A stretch of 64,000 nucleotides of DNA from Riemerella anatipestifer ATCC 11845 = DSM 15868 (GCF_000252855.1 NC_017045.1:2046001-2110000), one strand, 5' to 3'; positions 47,633 through 57,449 are shown, counted from the stretch's first letter. Notes: generated from the letters alone by a model not told the origin. A program made the numbers and translations.

Positions 47633-48544
47633 ATGAAAAACACGATAATCGTCTTTGTAAGTTTGTTTCTATTAGTGGGAGCTTGTAGGGATAAAGATGA
47701 AACTATTTTCAGCGAAACACCTTCTCAAAGAACTCAAGAGCATATCGCTGCATTGAGAAATGAGTTGGTTTCAGCCGAAGAAGGGTGGTGGTTTACCTAT
47801 TTTCCAGACGTAGATTCTTTGCGTTTTTCAGACCCGAATAAAAATATTAAAACGAGTGATAACGCCATTGTCTTTTTAGAAAGACAATTCGGGCAAGGAG
47901 GCTATACATTCTATATGAAATTTAATGAAAAAGGAACGGTAGAAATGCTAAGCGATACCGATTATAACGCTGCAAATAACCTCAAAATGAGTGATTTTGA
48001 AGTGAAACAAAGCTCCTACACTCAACTTAGTTTTACCACTTATAATTACATACACCAACTGAATAAAAGTGATTTTCTATTTTGGAAAAAAGATAGTGAG
48101 GGCAACTTAATATTCCGTACCAACCGTTATTTGGATACCAACAGAGAATATTTGGTAATGAAGAAAGCCATACTTAACGGAAAACAAGCATCGGATAGAA
48201 TGAATTTGATGTATCAAAACAAAATAAATTACGAGAGACTCTACAATCCTATTTTAACGATAAAAGATTCGGAGGGCGGTGTTTTGTTTCAAAGCAATTT
48301 ACCTTATAAAAAGCAAGATGTAAAGAATAGATACCAAGCCTTTGTTAAGAACTGGCAACCTAATCTTTACAATAGTTCTTATTATTCTGGGGTGGCTTCT
48401 GGTTATGTGGCTACGCAAGAGGGGTTGTTTTTCTATCCAGGAATACAGCTTACAGACCAAACGAAATTTAGGGTTTTTACTAAAGAAGGTGAGGCTTACA
48501 AATCGGTGGTAAACGGTTACGAAGCCTTAATTACGATAAAATAA
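47633..48544 (+). CDS. DUF4302-like lipoprotein
   Basis: A 303-residue lipoprotein (LVGAC lipobox). It looks like the DUF4302 family: an N-terminal ALRNELVSAEEGWWFTYFPD, a beta-rich middle with FLERQFGQGGYTFYMKF, and YSGVASGYVATQEGLFFYPG. In SusC/SusD loci such proteins take the place of SusE/SusF, binding cargo at the cell surface. Family assignment is from pattern memory, not a search. Confidence 0.7.
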   Translation: MKNTIIVFVSLFLLVGACRDKDETIFSETPSQRTQEHIAALRNELVSAEEGWWFTYFPDVDSLRFSDPNKNIKTSDNAIVFLERQFGQGGYTFYMKFNEKGTVEMLSDTDYNAANNLKMSDFEVKQSSYTQLSFTTYNYIHQLNKSDFLFWKKDSEGNLIFRTNRYLDTNREYLVMKKAILNGKQASDRMNLMYQNKINYERLYNPILTIKDSEGGVLFQSNLPYKKQDVKNRYQAFVKNWQPNLYNSSYYSGVASGYVATQEGLFFYPGIQLTDQTKFRVFTKEGEAYKSVVNGYEALITIK

Positions 48545-48558
48545 AAAATACTAATCTT

Positions 48559-49167
48559 ATGAAAAAAATAACTTATTTGTGGAGTTTGCTTGTTGTTATT
48601 TTATTTTCGTGTAACGAAAGAGTTGCCGATTTGCCAGAAGAAGACTATCACGCTTTATTTCCAAACAAAGGTAAAATTGATAAACCCAATATAGATTATA
48701 CCAATATGACTCCTACGGTCTGTGAGCCTACGGAAACCGAACTTAATTTTGTTTATCCAGGGGTTGATATAGACCAAGACCTTAGAGATTATACTGTAAC
48801 ACTAAAGTTTAAATACACAGAGCAGCAGACCTTTCCTTTAGGACAGAAAATGTCCCAATTTGATTTGAAGTATGTGGGAGCGGATAAAAAATTGGTGGTT
48901 TTACGAAGCTATAAAGATAATAGAGGAACACCTCCAACCATAGAAGAAGGCAAGGACTACGAAATTAAATTTAAAGTTAAATCAGGGTATCCGCTTTATC
49001 TTTCCGTCCACGGGGGTGGGTATGATTTATTTTCCCTTAATGCGAGTATTCAAGCCAAATCGGACGATGGGATAGTGGTTTCTCCCGTTATTAAATACGA
49101 AACATCGGTTTATTCGGACGGTTTTACAGAGCTTACACCTTACTGCGAAAAAATCATTTTACCGTAA
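48559..49167 (+). CDS. DUF4843-like lipoprotein
   Basis: A 202-residue lipoprotein with lipobox ending FSC (residue 18). The mature part is an immunoglobulin-like beta protein (TVTLKFKYTEQQTFPLGQ, EGKDYEIKFKVKSGYPLYLS) of the kind seen in DUF4843 or SusE-position proteins. It sits between the DUF4302-like and DUF4856-like genes, the order seen in related iron-capture operons. It has no catalytic motif. Confidence 0.65.
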   Translation: MKKITYLWSLLVVILFSCNERVADLPEEDYHALFPNKGKIDKPNIDYTNMTPTVCEPTETELNFVYPGVDIDQDLRDYTVTLKFKYTEQQTFPLGQKMSQFDLKYVGADKKLVVLRSYKDNRGTPPTIEEGKDYEIKFKVKSGYPLYLSVHGGGYDLFSLNASIQAKSDDGIVVSPVIKYETSVYSDGFTELTPYCEKIILP

Positions 49168-49202
49168 TAAAAATAACTTGATAAATGATAAAAAGTTTAA
49201 TT

Positions 49203-50366
49203 ATGAAGAATAAAATTATTTTAGCTTTAATGCTTTCTGCATTGTGTTTTACCTCTTGTTCAAGAGAAACTTCTGGAGTGGAAACGCCTTCGGTTCTTCC
49301 GCCCGTTACTAAAGAGTCTTACGAGTACAAATTTTCAAGAAACGGTCTTTCCACAGTAGATTTGGAAACAGGAAAAGAAATGATAGACTTGTTTTATTTG
49401 TTGGATAACGGAATGAAAATCGCCAGTTCTCAATCCAGAAATTATTACGAAAGGAAGGGAAGTGTCTACGCTTTGAGTATGAAAGATATTACGGCAGCTT
49501 CCAGTTATTATACCTCCAAAACAGCTTTACAAACTGCAGTTCGCAACGAAATAGAGGTAATGTTTGGTGAGTTGAAAGCCATATCAGATAATAGCGGATT
49601 GGAAGCTAAAAAAGGTCAAGCAGGGTTCGTTGGGTACGAAGAAGAACGAAGATATGTAGATGCTTACGGTATAGAAACGGGGCAAGTATTGCAAAAAGCA
49701 CTTATGGGAGTGGCTTTGTTAGACCAAGTACTCAATCAGCATTTAGGAGAGGAAATCCTTAGCGATGCCCAATTACAGAAAGATAACAGCAACTTAGTGA
49801 TGGTTTCTGGGAAGAGATACACGGCTTTAGAGCATCATTGGGATAGGGCTTATGCGTATATGGGAAGGGAAAACTCTAAGTTTACGCCATTGTTTATTGC
49901 CTATTATTTGGAGAAAGGAACTAAAGATATGCCGTTTTTGGCGGGGATAGACGAAAGAGTTTACACAGCGTTCTATAAAGGAAGAAAAGCGGTAGTGGAT
50001 AAAGACTATACCGAAATGAAAAAACAAGCAGCCATTATAAGAGGTGAATTAAACAAACTCTTTGCGGCCAGAGCTATTTATTATCTTAAGAAAGGCATTC
50101 CAGATTTAAGAGAAGATGTTCGAAATGCATTTCACGGTTTGTCGGAGGCTTATGGCTTCATCTACGCCCTTAATGCTGCCAGAAAAGAAGGCGGTTCGTC
50201 TTATTTATCACCAGCGGAAATCCATCAAATTTTAACCGAATTTAAGGGAGAGCACGGTTTTTGGGACGTGGACCGCTTAGCGGCTGATGAAAAGACCAAA
50301 GGTTCACTACTTAATTTGTCCAAACAGATAGCAGATAAATTCGGATTTAAAGTCAATGAAATTTAA
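49203..50366 (+). CDS. DUF4856-like lipoprotein
   Basis: A 387-residue lipoprotein: from ATG 49203, signal peptide with lipobox FTSC and mature CSRETSG. The helical mature part (YEYKFSRNGLSTVDLETGKE, QVLQKALMGVALLDQVLNQH, HHWDRAYAYMG, LTEFKGEHGFWDVDRL) resembles DUF4856, a family related to imelysin-like helical bundles. An in-frame ATG at 49185 gives a longer, less typical n-region. It likely binds cargo at the surface together with the imelysin-like protein further downstream. Confidence 0.7.
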   Translation: MKNKIILALMLSALCFTSCSRETSGVETPSVLPPVTKESYEYKFSRNGLSTVDLETGKEMIDLFYLLDNGMKIASSQSRNYYERKGSVYALSMKDITAASSYYTSKTALQTAVRNEIEVMFGELKAISDNSGLEAKKGQAGFVGYEEERRYVDAYGIETGQVLQKALMGVALLDQVLNQHLGEEILSDAQLQKDNSNLVMVSGKRYTALEHHWDRAYAYMGRENSKFTPLFIAYYLEKGTKDMPFLAGIDERVYTAFYKGRKAVVDKDYTEMKKQAAIIRGELNKLFAARAIYYLKKGIPDLREDVRNAFHGLSEAYGFIYALNAARKEGGSSYLSPAEIHQILTEFKGEHGFWDVDRLAADEKTKGSLLNLSKQIADKFGFKVNEI

Positions 50367-50401
50367 AAATAAACACTAATCAATCTAAAAACTATAAAAA
50401 A

Positions 50402-51163
50402 ATGAAAAAGTTTTTACTAACCATAGGGGTACTAAGCTCCTCGTTATTATTTTCTCAAAACCTGATAACCAACTCAAGTCTGGAGCAATGGAGTAGTAGT
50501 TGCTATTTAGGGAATTGCAGATATTATCCTAAAGATTGGAAAGGTAATGCTAAACAATCAGCGGAAAATCCGAAAGAGGGAACATATAGTGCAGAGTTAG
50601 GTTCTGGTAGGAATATAGAATTTGAGTTGAGACAAGGGATAGAAGCAGGTCAGAAATATATTTTAAGTTATTATGTGTATTCTACAGGTGCAGAAAGACA
50701 ATTGGTTCATCGTTTCAGATGGAGAGATGCGAATAGGACAACTATAGCAACAAACGGAGATGACTATACTCATTCTGTAACGACTTTCGGACAGTGGGAA
50801 AAAGTAGAAAAAGAGTTTGTTGCCCCAGGGGGTGCAGCAGGATTTTACATTAACCTCAATACTTTGGGGAGTGGCTCGGAAGTCATCCGATTAGACGATT
50901 TCAAATTTTATAAGCAGGGAAGTTTGGGAACACAAGAGTGGTCTTCGCAAAAAGAAGTACAGCTCCATACCCAAGGAAAGGAACTCCAAGTTTTTACAAC
51001 CAAACCCGTAACGATTAAAGTATATGGCGTTGGAGGACAATTATATGTTACAAAAACGGTGAACTCCAATGATAGGATAACTTTGTCGGCTTTACCTCAC
51101 GGTATTTATTTGGTGTTGGTAGAAACAGATAAAGGGACATTCAGTAAAAAAATAAGATTATAA
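50402..51163 (+). CDS. Secreted protein with carbohydrate-binding-like module and T9SS sorting domain
   Basis: 253 residues: signal peptide (1-19), a jelly-roll-like module (NLITNSSLEQWSSS, then YILSYYVYST, GFYINLNTLGSGSEVIRLDD) and a C-terminal type A T9SS sorting domain (IKVYGVGGQLYVTKTV, LPHGIYLVLVETDKG, FSKKIRL). It is thus exported through type IX secretion and attached to the surface. It is the only T9SS substrate of the operon; its ligand is unknown. Confidence 0.8.
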   Translation: MKKFLLTIGVLSSSLLFSQNLITNSSLEQWSSSCYLGNCRYYPKDWKGNAKQSAENPKEGTYSAELGSGRNIEFELRQGIEAGQKYILSYYVYSTGAERQLVHRFRWRDANRTTIATNGDDYTHSVTTFGQWEKVEKEFVAPGGAAGFYINLNTLGSGSEVIRLDDFKFYKQGSLGTQEWSSQKEVQLHTQGKELQVFTTKPVTIKVYGVGGQLYVTKTVNSNDRITLSALPHGIYLVLVETDKGTFSKKIRL

Positions 51164-51173
51164 AACAGTCGTG

Positions 51174-52337
51174 ATGAATTATTTTAAACTATTTTTTTCA
51201 GCACTCTTTTGTTTGGTATTGTTTTCTTGTGGCGGTAACGATTCCCCTACGGAAAACGCAAAGGTGGACGATGGATTTGACCGAAAAGAAATGCTCAGGC
51301 ATTGGGCAGATAACTTTATCATTCCCTATACGGAAAAGTTTAAAGATGAGGCGACCAATTTGGATACAAAGATTAAAGCGTTTGCGCAAGAGCCCAATCA
51401 AACTCATCTTACTGCGGTGAGAGAAGCCCTTAACAAGACTTACGAAGCCTACCAGTATATTGGTTTTTATCGTTTGGGTAAGGCGGAAGAAGTTTCTATG
51501 AATTTTCTGTATAGGGTGAATACCTACCCTACCAATACGGAACGGATAAAACAAAATGCGAAAGACCACAACTATAATTTCCGTCAACTTTCGGAAATTC
51601 AGGGGGGTAAAATAGCCCAAGGGCTTCCTGCGATAGATTATTTGGTGAATGGCTTGGAGCCCGAAGATAACGCTATTTTAATGGAATACACTTCGGGGCA
51701 AGAGGCAGCGGATTATAAGGCTTATTTATCGGCGTTGTCTGCGGAAATTTTAAAATCGGCTACCGAAGTTTTAGCAGATTGGAAGGGCGGTTACCGAAAC
51801 AAATTTGTAGAAAATACGGATAGCAACGCTTCAGGAAGCATCAGTCTAATGGTAAATGCCTATGTGCAGTATTACGAGAAAAATCTTCGTGCAGCTAAGA
51901 TAGGTTATCCATCAGGTGTTTTAACGCCGATGTTTCTGGCACAAAGCGAAGCTCCTAAACCTCATTTGATAGAAAGCCAGTTTGCTCCCCAGTACAGTAG
52001 AGCGTACGCCCTCTTGGGAACGAAAGCAATGCTGGAATTTTTTCAAGGCAAAGGGATTAACGGTAAAAGTGGCAAGTCGCTACAACATTATATAGACTAT
52101 ATGGCGACCAAGAATGCTCATCACAAGACTTTATCACAAGACATTGTCCGCCAGTTTGAGGAAGCCATAAAAAATATAGAAGCTCTTAATCCTAATCTTA
52201 AAATCCAAATAACCCAAGATTTGGCTCAAATGAAAAATGCCTATTTCAGTCTTCAGCAGAATGTTTCTAAACTGAAAGTGGATATGGTACAATCGCTCAA
52301 TATCACCATTTCTTATATGGATACCGATGGAGATTAA
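51174..52337 (+). CDS. Imelysin-family lipoprotein
   Basis: A 387-residue lipoprotein (LFSC lipobox) of the imelysin/IrpA family, two helical bundles usually found in iron-regulated loci. The N-terminal bundle begins LRHWADNFIIPYTEKF; the family's GxHxxE site reads GLPAID here, so His and Glu are Pro and Asp. The C-terminal repeat has LLGTKAMLEFFQGKGINGK. ATG 51174 is preferred to GTG 51171. Its last bases overlap the HTTM gene by 11 bp. Confidence 0.82.
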   Translation: MNYFKLFFSALFCLVLFSCGGNDSPTENAKVDDGFDRKEMLRHWADNFIIPYTEKFKDEATNLDTKIKAFAQEPNQTHLTAVREALNKTYEAYQYIGFYRLGKAEEVSMNFLYRVNTYPTNTERIKQNAKDHNYNFRQLSEIQGGKIAQGLPAIDYLVNGLEPEDNAILMEYTSGQEAADYKAYLSALSAEILKSATEVLADWKGGYRNKFVENTDSNASGSISLMVNAYVQYYEKNLRAAKIGYPSGVLTPMFLAQSEAPKPHLIESQFAPQYSRAYALLGTKAMLEFFQGKGINGKSGKSLQHYIDYMATKNAHHKTLSQDIVRQFEEAIKNIEALNPNLKIQITQDLAQMKNAYFSLQQNVSKLKVDMVQSLNITISYMDTDGD

Positions 52338-53700
52338 AGACTGGAAATATCAGTATTTTAAAAAGCCTGTAAGTTCTGCCGTTTTGGGGACTTATAGGCT
52401 GTTTTTCGGATTGCTAATGCTGGTAAGCATCGCTCGGTTTTTTCTGTACGGTTGGATAGAGCGTCTGTATATAGAACCTCGTTTTTTCTTTAGTTATTAC
52501 GGTTTTCAGTGGGTAAAACCTTTGGGGAATTATACCTACGCTTTATTTTTGTTTGCAGGGCTAATGGCTTTTTTAGTAATGGTGGGGCGGTATTACCGAA
52601 TGGCAATCGTTGGTTTTTTCCTTTCGTTTACTTACATCGAACTTATGGATAAGACTAATTATCTTAACCATTATTACTTTATCAGTATTTTGAGCTTTTT
52701 GTTGATATTTTTACCGATGAACGTGGCTTTCTCTGCCGATGCGGAAGCCAATCCCGAAAAGAAAAGAGAGTTTGTTCCAGTATGGACGATTAACGCCATT
52801 AAGTTTCTGGTAGGCTTGGTTTATTTCTATGCAGGTGTGTGTAAGCTCAATTCCGATTGGCTATTGGAAGCAATGCCGCTCAAGTTATGGTTGGCTTCAA
52901 AGTTTCATCTTCCGCTGATAGGTGGTTTGATGGATAAAACTATAACCGCCTATTTGTTCAGTTGGGCAGGAGCATTGTACGATTTGAGTATCCCTTTTTT
53001 ACTATTATATCGTAAAACCAGAGGCTGGGCATTTGGGAGTGTGGTGGTTTTTCATACGCTCACTTGGTGGTTGTTTCCTATTGGTATTTTTCCTTTTGTG
53101 ATGATGTTTGGAGCTACGATTTACTTTTCTTCCGAATGGCATCAGAAGTTTTGGTACAGGCTGTACTCTTGTTTCAAATGGGATTTTAAGGCTTACTTTA
53201 ATGGCAAGGTTTACCAATATGCGCCGTATTTCAAGAAACCTATCTGTGGAATTTTGGTTTTATTTTTTACCGTTCAAGTGTTACTGCCTTGGCGGTATTT
53301 GCTTTATCCGGGGGAATTATTCTGGACGGAGGAGGGCTTTAGATTTTCTTGGCGGGTGATGCTGATGGAAAAAGGCGGTTATGCAGAGTTTAAAGTCTAT
53401 AATCCTAAAACTAAGGAATATTACCGAGTGGAAAATTCGGATTTTCTCACCCCTACACAAGAAAAACAGATGGCATTTCAACCTGATTTTATTTTAGAAT
53501 ACGCCCACTTTTTAAAGGATTATTTTGAAAGGGAAAAAGGAGTAAAAAACGCCAAGGTCTATGCCGAGGTGTATGTGGCTCTCAATGGTAGGAGAAGCCA
53601 GTTGTATATTAACCCTAATGTAGATTTAACTAATGAAGAAGAATCATTTTTACCAAAGAAATGGCTATTACCTTTCAACGATGTTATTAAAGGCTTGTAA
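52327..53700 (+). CDS. HTTM-domain membrane protein
   Basis: A 457-residue inner-membrane protein with an HTTM (horizontally transferred transmembrane) domain, as in vitamin K-dependent gamma-carboxylase homologues. The first ~330 residues have about eight helices (LGTYRLFFGLLMLVSIARFF, FLVGLVYFYAGVCKLNSDWL), and a soluble C-terminal domain begins near WTEEGFRFSWRVML. Such proteins are recurrent partners of imelysin-like genes in Bacteroidota operons. Its start overlaps the imelysin gene, and its end overlaps the start of the receptor gene, so translation is coupled. Confidence 0.82.
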   Translation: MEIKDWKYQYFKKPVSSAVLGTYRLFFGLLMLVSIARFFLYGWIERLYIEPRFFFSYYGFQWVKPLGNYTYALFLFAGLMAFLVMVGRYYRMAIVGFFLSFTYIELMDKTNYLNHYYFISILSFLLIFLPMNVAFSADAEANPEKKREFVPVWTINAIKFLVGLVYFYAGVCKLNSDWLLEAMPLKLWLASKFHLPLIGGLMDKTITAYLFSWAGALYDLSIPFLLLYRKTRGWAFGSVVVFHTLTWWLFPIGIFPFVMMFGATIYFSSEWHQKFWYRLYSCFKWDFKAYFNGKVYQYAPYFKKPICGILVLFFTVQVLLPWRYLLYPGELFWTEEGFRFSWRVMLMEKGGYAEFKVYNPKTKEYYRVENSDFLTPTQEKQMAFQPDFILEYAHFLKDYFEREKGVKNAKVYAEVYVALNGRRSQLYINPNVDLTNEEESFLPKKWLLPFNDVIKGL

Positions 53701-55894
53701 CATTGCATTGCTTACCGCACCATTATTTTTGAATGCTCAACACAAAGAAAGAATCAAGGATATACAGGAGGTAGAACTGGTTAAAAGAAAGTTGGAAGCC
53801 TTTGAATCCAGAAAATTGAGGGAAGTGGAAGGCACCAGCATCTTTGCCGCTAAAAAAACGGAAGTGGTGCTAATGGATTTAAAGTTGGCTAATAAAGCCC
53901 TTAATAATCCCAGACAGGTCTTTTCCCAAGTATCGGGCGTTAATGTTTTTGATAGTAACGACGGGGGGCTTCAGCTCAACATAGGAGGGCGAGGGCTTAA
54001 CCCTAACCGTTCAGCTAACTTTAACACCAGACAGAATGGGTACGATATTAGTGCCGATGTATTGGGTTATCCAGAGAGCTATTATACACCACCCGCAGAG
54101 GCATTGGAGGAGATTCAGGTGGTGAGAGGAGCGGCTTCGTTGCAATACGGAACACAGTTCGGAGGGTTGCTTAATTTTAAACTAAAAACGCCAACTAAAA
54201 CACAACCGTTGGAGCTTATCAGCAGGAATACTTATGCAAGTTTTAATACTTATACGAGTTTCAATGCTTTGAGCGGAACGGTGGGCAAGTGGTCTTATTA
54301 TACCTTTTTTAATTATAAGCAAGGGGACGGATTTCAAGAAAATTCGGAATATAATGCCAGAAACTTTTATGTTCATTTAAACTATGAGATAACGCCTCAA
54401 ACAAGTATCAGTACGGAGTTTACCCGTTTTAATTATTTGGCACATCAACCTGGGGGGCTTACCGATTTTCAGTTCTACCAAAACCCTTATCAAAGCAACC
54501 GAGCAAGAAATTGGTTTAAAGTGGACTGGAACCTTTGGAATGTGTCATTAAAGCATCAGTTTACCCCTCGTGCCAAATTAAGTTTAAGTGGGTTTGGCTT
54601 GGGAGCGTCCCGTTATTCTTTAGGGTATCGTCCGTCCAGAGTTGCAGATGTGGATTATGAAGGGGCTATACGGGATTTGATTACAGGAGATTTTAAGAAT
54701 TGGGGAGTAGAAGCAAGGTTCCTGCAACAATATGGGAATAAAAACCATACTTTTTTGGTAGGAGGTAAATATTATAAAGCTCAAAACTCGGGGAAGCAAG
54801 GACCGGGAAGTACTTTTTCTGGGGCAGATTTTAACTTTGACCAGACTAATAAAAACTATTTCTTTCAGTCGGATTATAGCTATCCTAACCGAAATATAGC
54901 GGTGTTTTCAGAGAATATATTTAAGTTGGGAGCTTCTTGGTCGGTAGTACCCGGTGTGCGTTGGGAGTTTATAGATACTGGTGCAGATGGGGCGTACCAA
55001 AGGGTGATAGAAGATAATGCAGGAAATGTAATCTATAACAAACGCTTTGAAGAACAAGAGAAACGCCAAAGAAATTTTGCACTATTGGGATTGGGTGTTT
55101 CTTATAAGCCTACCAAAGCGTTTGAATTTTACACTAACTTGTCCCAAAATTACCGCTCTGTAACCTTTAGTGATATTAGAGTAGAAAATAATTCCCAAGT
55201 GATAGACCCCAACATTAAGGACGAAACAGGCTATACGGGAGATTTGGGGATAAGAGGGAATTGGAAAAATACACTGTCTTACGACATCAATATGTTTGGA
55301 TTGTGGTATAATAACAGAATAGATAATGTTTTTAGAAAAAGGGAAGGCTTGTTCTCCGATGTAGCAAAGGTACGAACTAATGTAGGAGCGGCATTTATTG
55401 CGGGGTTAGAATCGTTGGTAGACGTAAATATCAACAAACTTCTTTTAGGGAATTTGCAACATTGGAAATGGAATTTGTTTTTTAATACAGCACTCACGCA
55501 TTCTCAATATGTAAAGTCCGAGATACCTGGGATTAAGGGCAACCGTGTGGAATATGTACCTAAAGTCAATTTAAAATCGGGGCTTAACTTTGGGTACCGT
55601 AACTTTTTAGGAAGCCTTTTGTTTACCTATATGTCGGAGCAATTTACCACGGCAACTAATGAACCTACGGATAAAACAGACCATCTGTGGGGGATACGAG
55701 GGAGCATACCAGCTTATAAGCTATTAGATGCCTCTTTTTCGTACCGCATCACACCTAATATCCGATTGGAAACAGGCGTGAATAATGTACTGAATGAAGT
55801 CTATTTTACCCGAAGAGCCACAGGGTATCCAGGACCGGGGATTATTCCTTCCGCTCCTCGCCAATATTATTTCACTTTGGAAATGAAGCTGTAG
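53633..55894 (+). CDS. FecA-like TonB-dependent receptor
   Basis: A 753-residue outer-membrane siderophore-type receptor and last gene of the operon. After the export signal the plug has VFSQVSGVNVFDSND, LNIGGRGLNPNRS, and EALEEIQVVRGAASLQYG, with a 22-strand barrel ending YYFTLEMKL. It has no SusC signature. Two starts are possible: ATG 53633, overlapping the HTTM gene by 68 bp, or ATG 53681, which gives a cleaner signal peptide (MLLKACNIALLTAPLFLNAQ) and a 20-bp overlap. A strong terminator follows. Confidence 0.9.
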   Translation: MKKNHFYQRNGYYLSTMLLKACNIALLTAPLFLNAQHKERIKDIQEVELVKRKLEAFESRKLREVEGTSIFAAKKTEVVLMDLKLANKALNNPRQVFSQVSGVNVFDSNDGGLQLNIGGRGLNPNRSANFNTRQNGYDISADVLGYPESYYTPPAEALEEIQVVRGAASLQYGTQFGGLLNFKLKTPTKTQPLELISRNTYASFNTYTSFNALSGTVGKWSYYTFFNYKQGDGFQENSEYNARNFYVHLNYEITPQTSISTEFTRFNYLAHQPGGLTDFQFYQNPYQSNRARNWFKVDWNLWNVSLKHQFTPRAKLSLSGFGLGASRYSLGYRPSRVADVDYEGAIRDLITGDFKNWGVEARFLQQYGNKNHTFLVGGKYYKAQNSGKQGPGSTFSGADFNFDQTNKNYFFQSDYSYPNRNIAVFSENIFKLGASWSVVPGVRWEFIDTGADGAYQRVIEDNAGNVIYNKRFEEQEKRQRNFALLGLGVSYKPTKAFEFYTNLSQNYRSVTFSDIRVENNSQVIDPNIKDETGYTGDLGIRGNWKNTLSYDINMFGLWYNNRIDNVFRKREGLFSDVAKVRTNVGAAFIAGLESLVDVNINKLLLGNLQHWKWNLFFNTALTHSQYVKSEIPGIKGNRVEYVPKVNLKSGLNFGYRNFLGSLLFTYMSEQFTTATNEPTDKTDHLWGIRGSIPAYKLLDASFSYRITPNIRLETGVNNVLNEVYFTRRATGYPGPGIIPSAPRQYYFTLEMKL

Positions 55895-55937
55895 GCGGTT
55901 GGGGATAGGTTGGTTTTATGGAAAATAATATTTTAAT

Positions 55938-55975
55938 GAAAAAGCCGCTGTAACAAATGTTACAACGGCTTTTTC
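55938..55975. terminator. Terminator between the iron operon and the LRR gene
   Basis: A long stem from 55938 to 55975 (AAAAAGCCG and TGTAACA paired with TGTTACA and CGGCTTTTT, one mismatch) lies between convergent genes and has T-runs in both directions. Confidence 0.85.
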
Positions 55976-55995
55976 GATATTCTATTTTTAGTAGT

Positions 55996-57114
55996 TTATT
56001 GTTTTATGATTTTTTTGGTTATCATCTTTCCGTCCACTTTTATTGATAGGAGGTAAACTCCTTTTTTTAGGTGATTTAGGTCAATAGTTTTGCCGTGGGC
56101 ATTGGATAAAATAAGCGTTCCGGAAGCGTCGTAAAGGTTTATTTCGGAAACTGTTTTCTTGGAAGCAATGTATAGAATATCTTTTACAGGGTTAGGATAA
56201 AGCGTTACATCATCGCTTGAAGAAGATAAGTTGGAGGTGGACATAGTACCGCAATCTGTATTATAGGTTACACCACTATCTTGTTGCCACGTAGAACTTA
56301 CTTTTTCGCCTTCGGTAATTTTTACACAAGTTAAGTTAGGGTTATTGGTAATATCTAATCCCGAAAAATTAGCATAACTTCCGAATGCAATGTTTAGACT
56401 ATTGAGGTTATTGCTTGCCAGAGATAAATTAACCAAATCTGGATTTTTACTGGCGTCTAAAGTTTCTATTTTATTATTGCTTAAATCTACACTTACAAGT
56501 TTGGGGTTCTTATCAATGCTGATATTGGTAAGGCTGTTCCCGTAGCAAGATAGGCTGGTAAGTTTTGTATTGTTATCTATGTTTAGCGAAGTTAGTTGGT
56601 TGTTATAGCCTTCTAAGGTAATAAGTTCTGGGTTTTTGCTTAGGTCTATATTACTGATTTGGTTGTCGCCAAAATTTAAAATCTTTAGCTTTTTGTTTTG
56701 GCTTACGTCTAAGGAAGTTAAATTGTTATAGTAGCTGTTTAAATCCTCCAATTCTGTATTTTGACTAATATTTATGGAAGAAATATTAGACCCTTCTAAG
56801 TAAACTCTCTTTAGAGCTTTGTTCCCGCTGAAGTCTATTTCTGTAAGGCTCCCTGTATTGTAGTATAATTGTATTTCTTCCACATTTTTGAAGGCTTCTA
56901 ATCCCGTAAGATTGTTGATTTTTTTATCTGATAAATCCAATCTATCAGTTAGGGCTTCTGCCTCTGTTACGCTAATTTCCCCATCGCCATTTGTATCAAT
57001 TTTTGGGTAATGCTTAATGAGAGCTTGCTTGAATTCTGAATCAGGAATGTTCACATTTTGAGATAGAACTACGATATGCGATAGTACTAATCCACTAAGT
57101 AATAATTTTTTCAT
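55996..57114 (-). CDS. Leucine-rich-repeat surface protein with T9SS sorting domain
   Basis: 372 residues: signal peptide (1-18), a short segment with an EF-hand-like DTNGDGEISVTEAE (about 40-53), then about ten 21-residue leucine-rich repeats (pattern LTSLDVSQNKKLKILNFGDN) up to about residue 270, and a C-terminal type A sorting domain (VTLYPNPVKDILYI, INLYDASGTLI, KGVYLLSIKVDG). It is secreted by type IX secretion and anchored at the surface; repeats of this internalin-like type usually mediate protein contact or adhesion. Confidence 0.88.
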   Translation of the reverse strand: MKKLLLSGLVLSHIVVLSQNVNIPDSEFKQALIKHYPKIDTNGDGEISVTEAEALTDRLDLSDKKINNLTGLEAFKNVEEIQLYYNTGSLTEIDFSGNKALKRVYLEGSNISSINISQNTELEDLNSYYNNLTSLDVSQNKKLKILNFGDNQISNIDLSKNPELITLEGYNNQLTSLNIDNNTKLTSLSCYGNSLTNISIDKNPKLVSVDLSNNKIETLDASKNPDLVNLSLASNNLNSLNIAFGSYANFSGLDITNNPNLTCVKITEGEKVSSTWQQDSGVTYNTDCGTMSTSNLSSSSDDVTLYPNPVKDILYIASKKTVSEINLYDASGTLILSNAHGKTIDLNHLKKGVYLLSIKVDGKMITKKIIKQ

Positions 57115-57449
57115 ATTTGCTTATTTAGATTTTGTAAAAATAAAAATAACGATAAAGAAAATCCTAATTAAATACCTACGAAAGGATATATTATGATAAA
57201 TATCAGTTTTAATAAGTTCAGTAGTTTGATTGTGAATGATAGATATTGTGAAGAATTCTAACGCATATAAGTTTTTTCTATATAAAATATAAAAGGATAA
57301 AAATGGAGAATGGTTCATCTTTTTTTAGGTCTGGTGAAAGCATCTTTATTATGATGAAGCAGGTTTTGTAAAGTTATGTTATATTTGTCCCAGTGATTTT
57401 AGGGGGACTAATGACCAGATTTTGCTTACTAATTGTGAAATAGATAAAG
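57115..57449. other. Intergenic region with the promoter of the PepSY gene
   Basis: No gene is seen in these 335 bp between divergent genes; a 65-codon minus-strand frame inside it lacks any start context or pattern. TATATTTG at 57380-57387 is a good -7 box for the rightward PepSY gene. The leader then contains GTCCC and GGGAC, a small potential hairpin just after the expected start of transcription. Confidence 0.5.

Noticed and set aside
57121-57318. 65-codon minus-strand frame in the gap before the PepSY gene
   Set aside because: Low-complexity AT-driven translation with no family pattern; region is better explained as intergenic.
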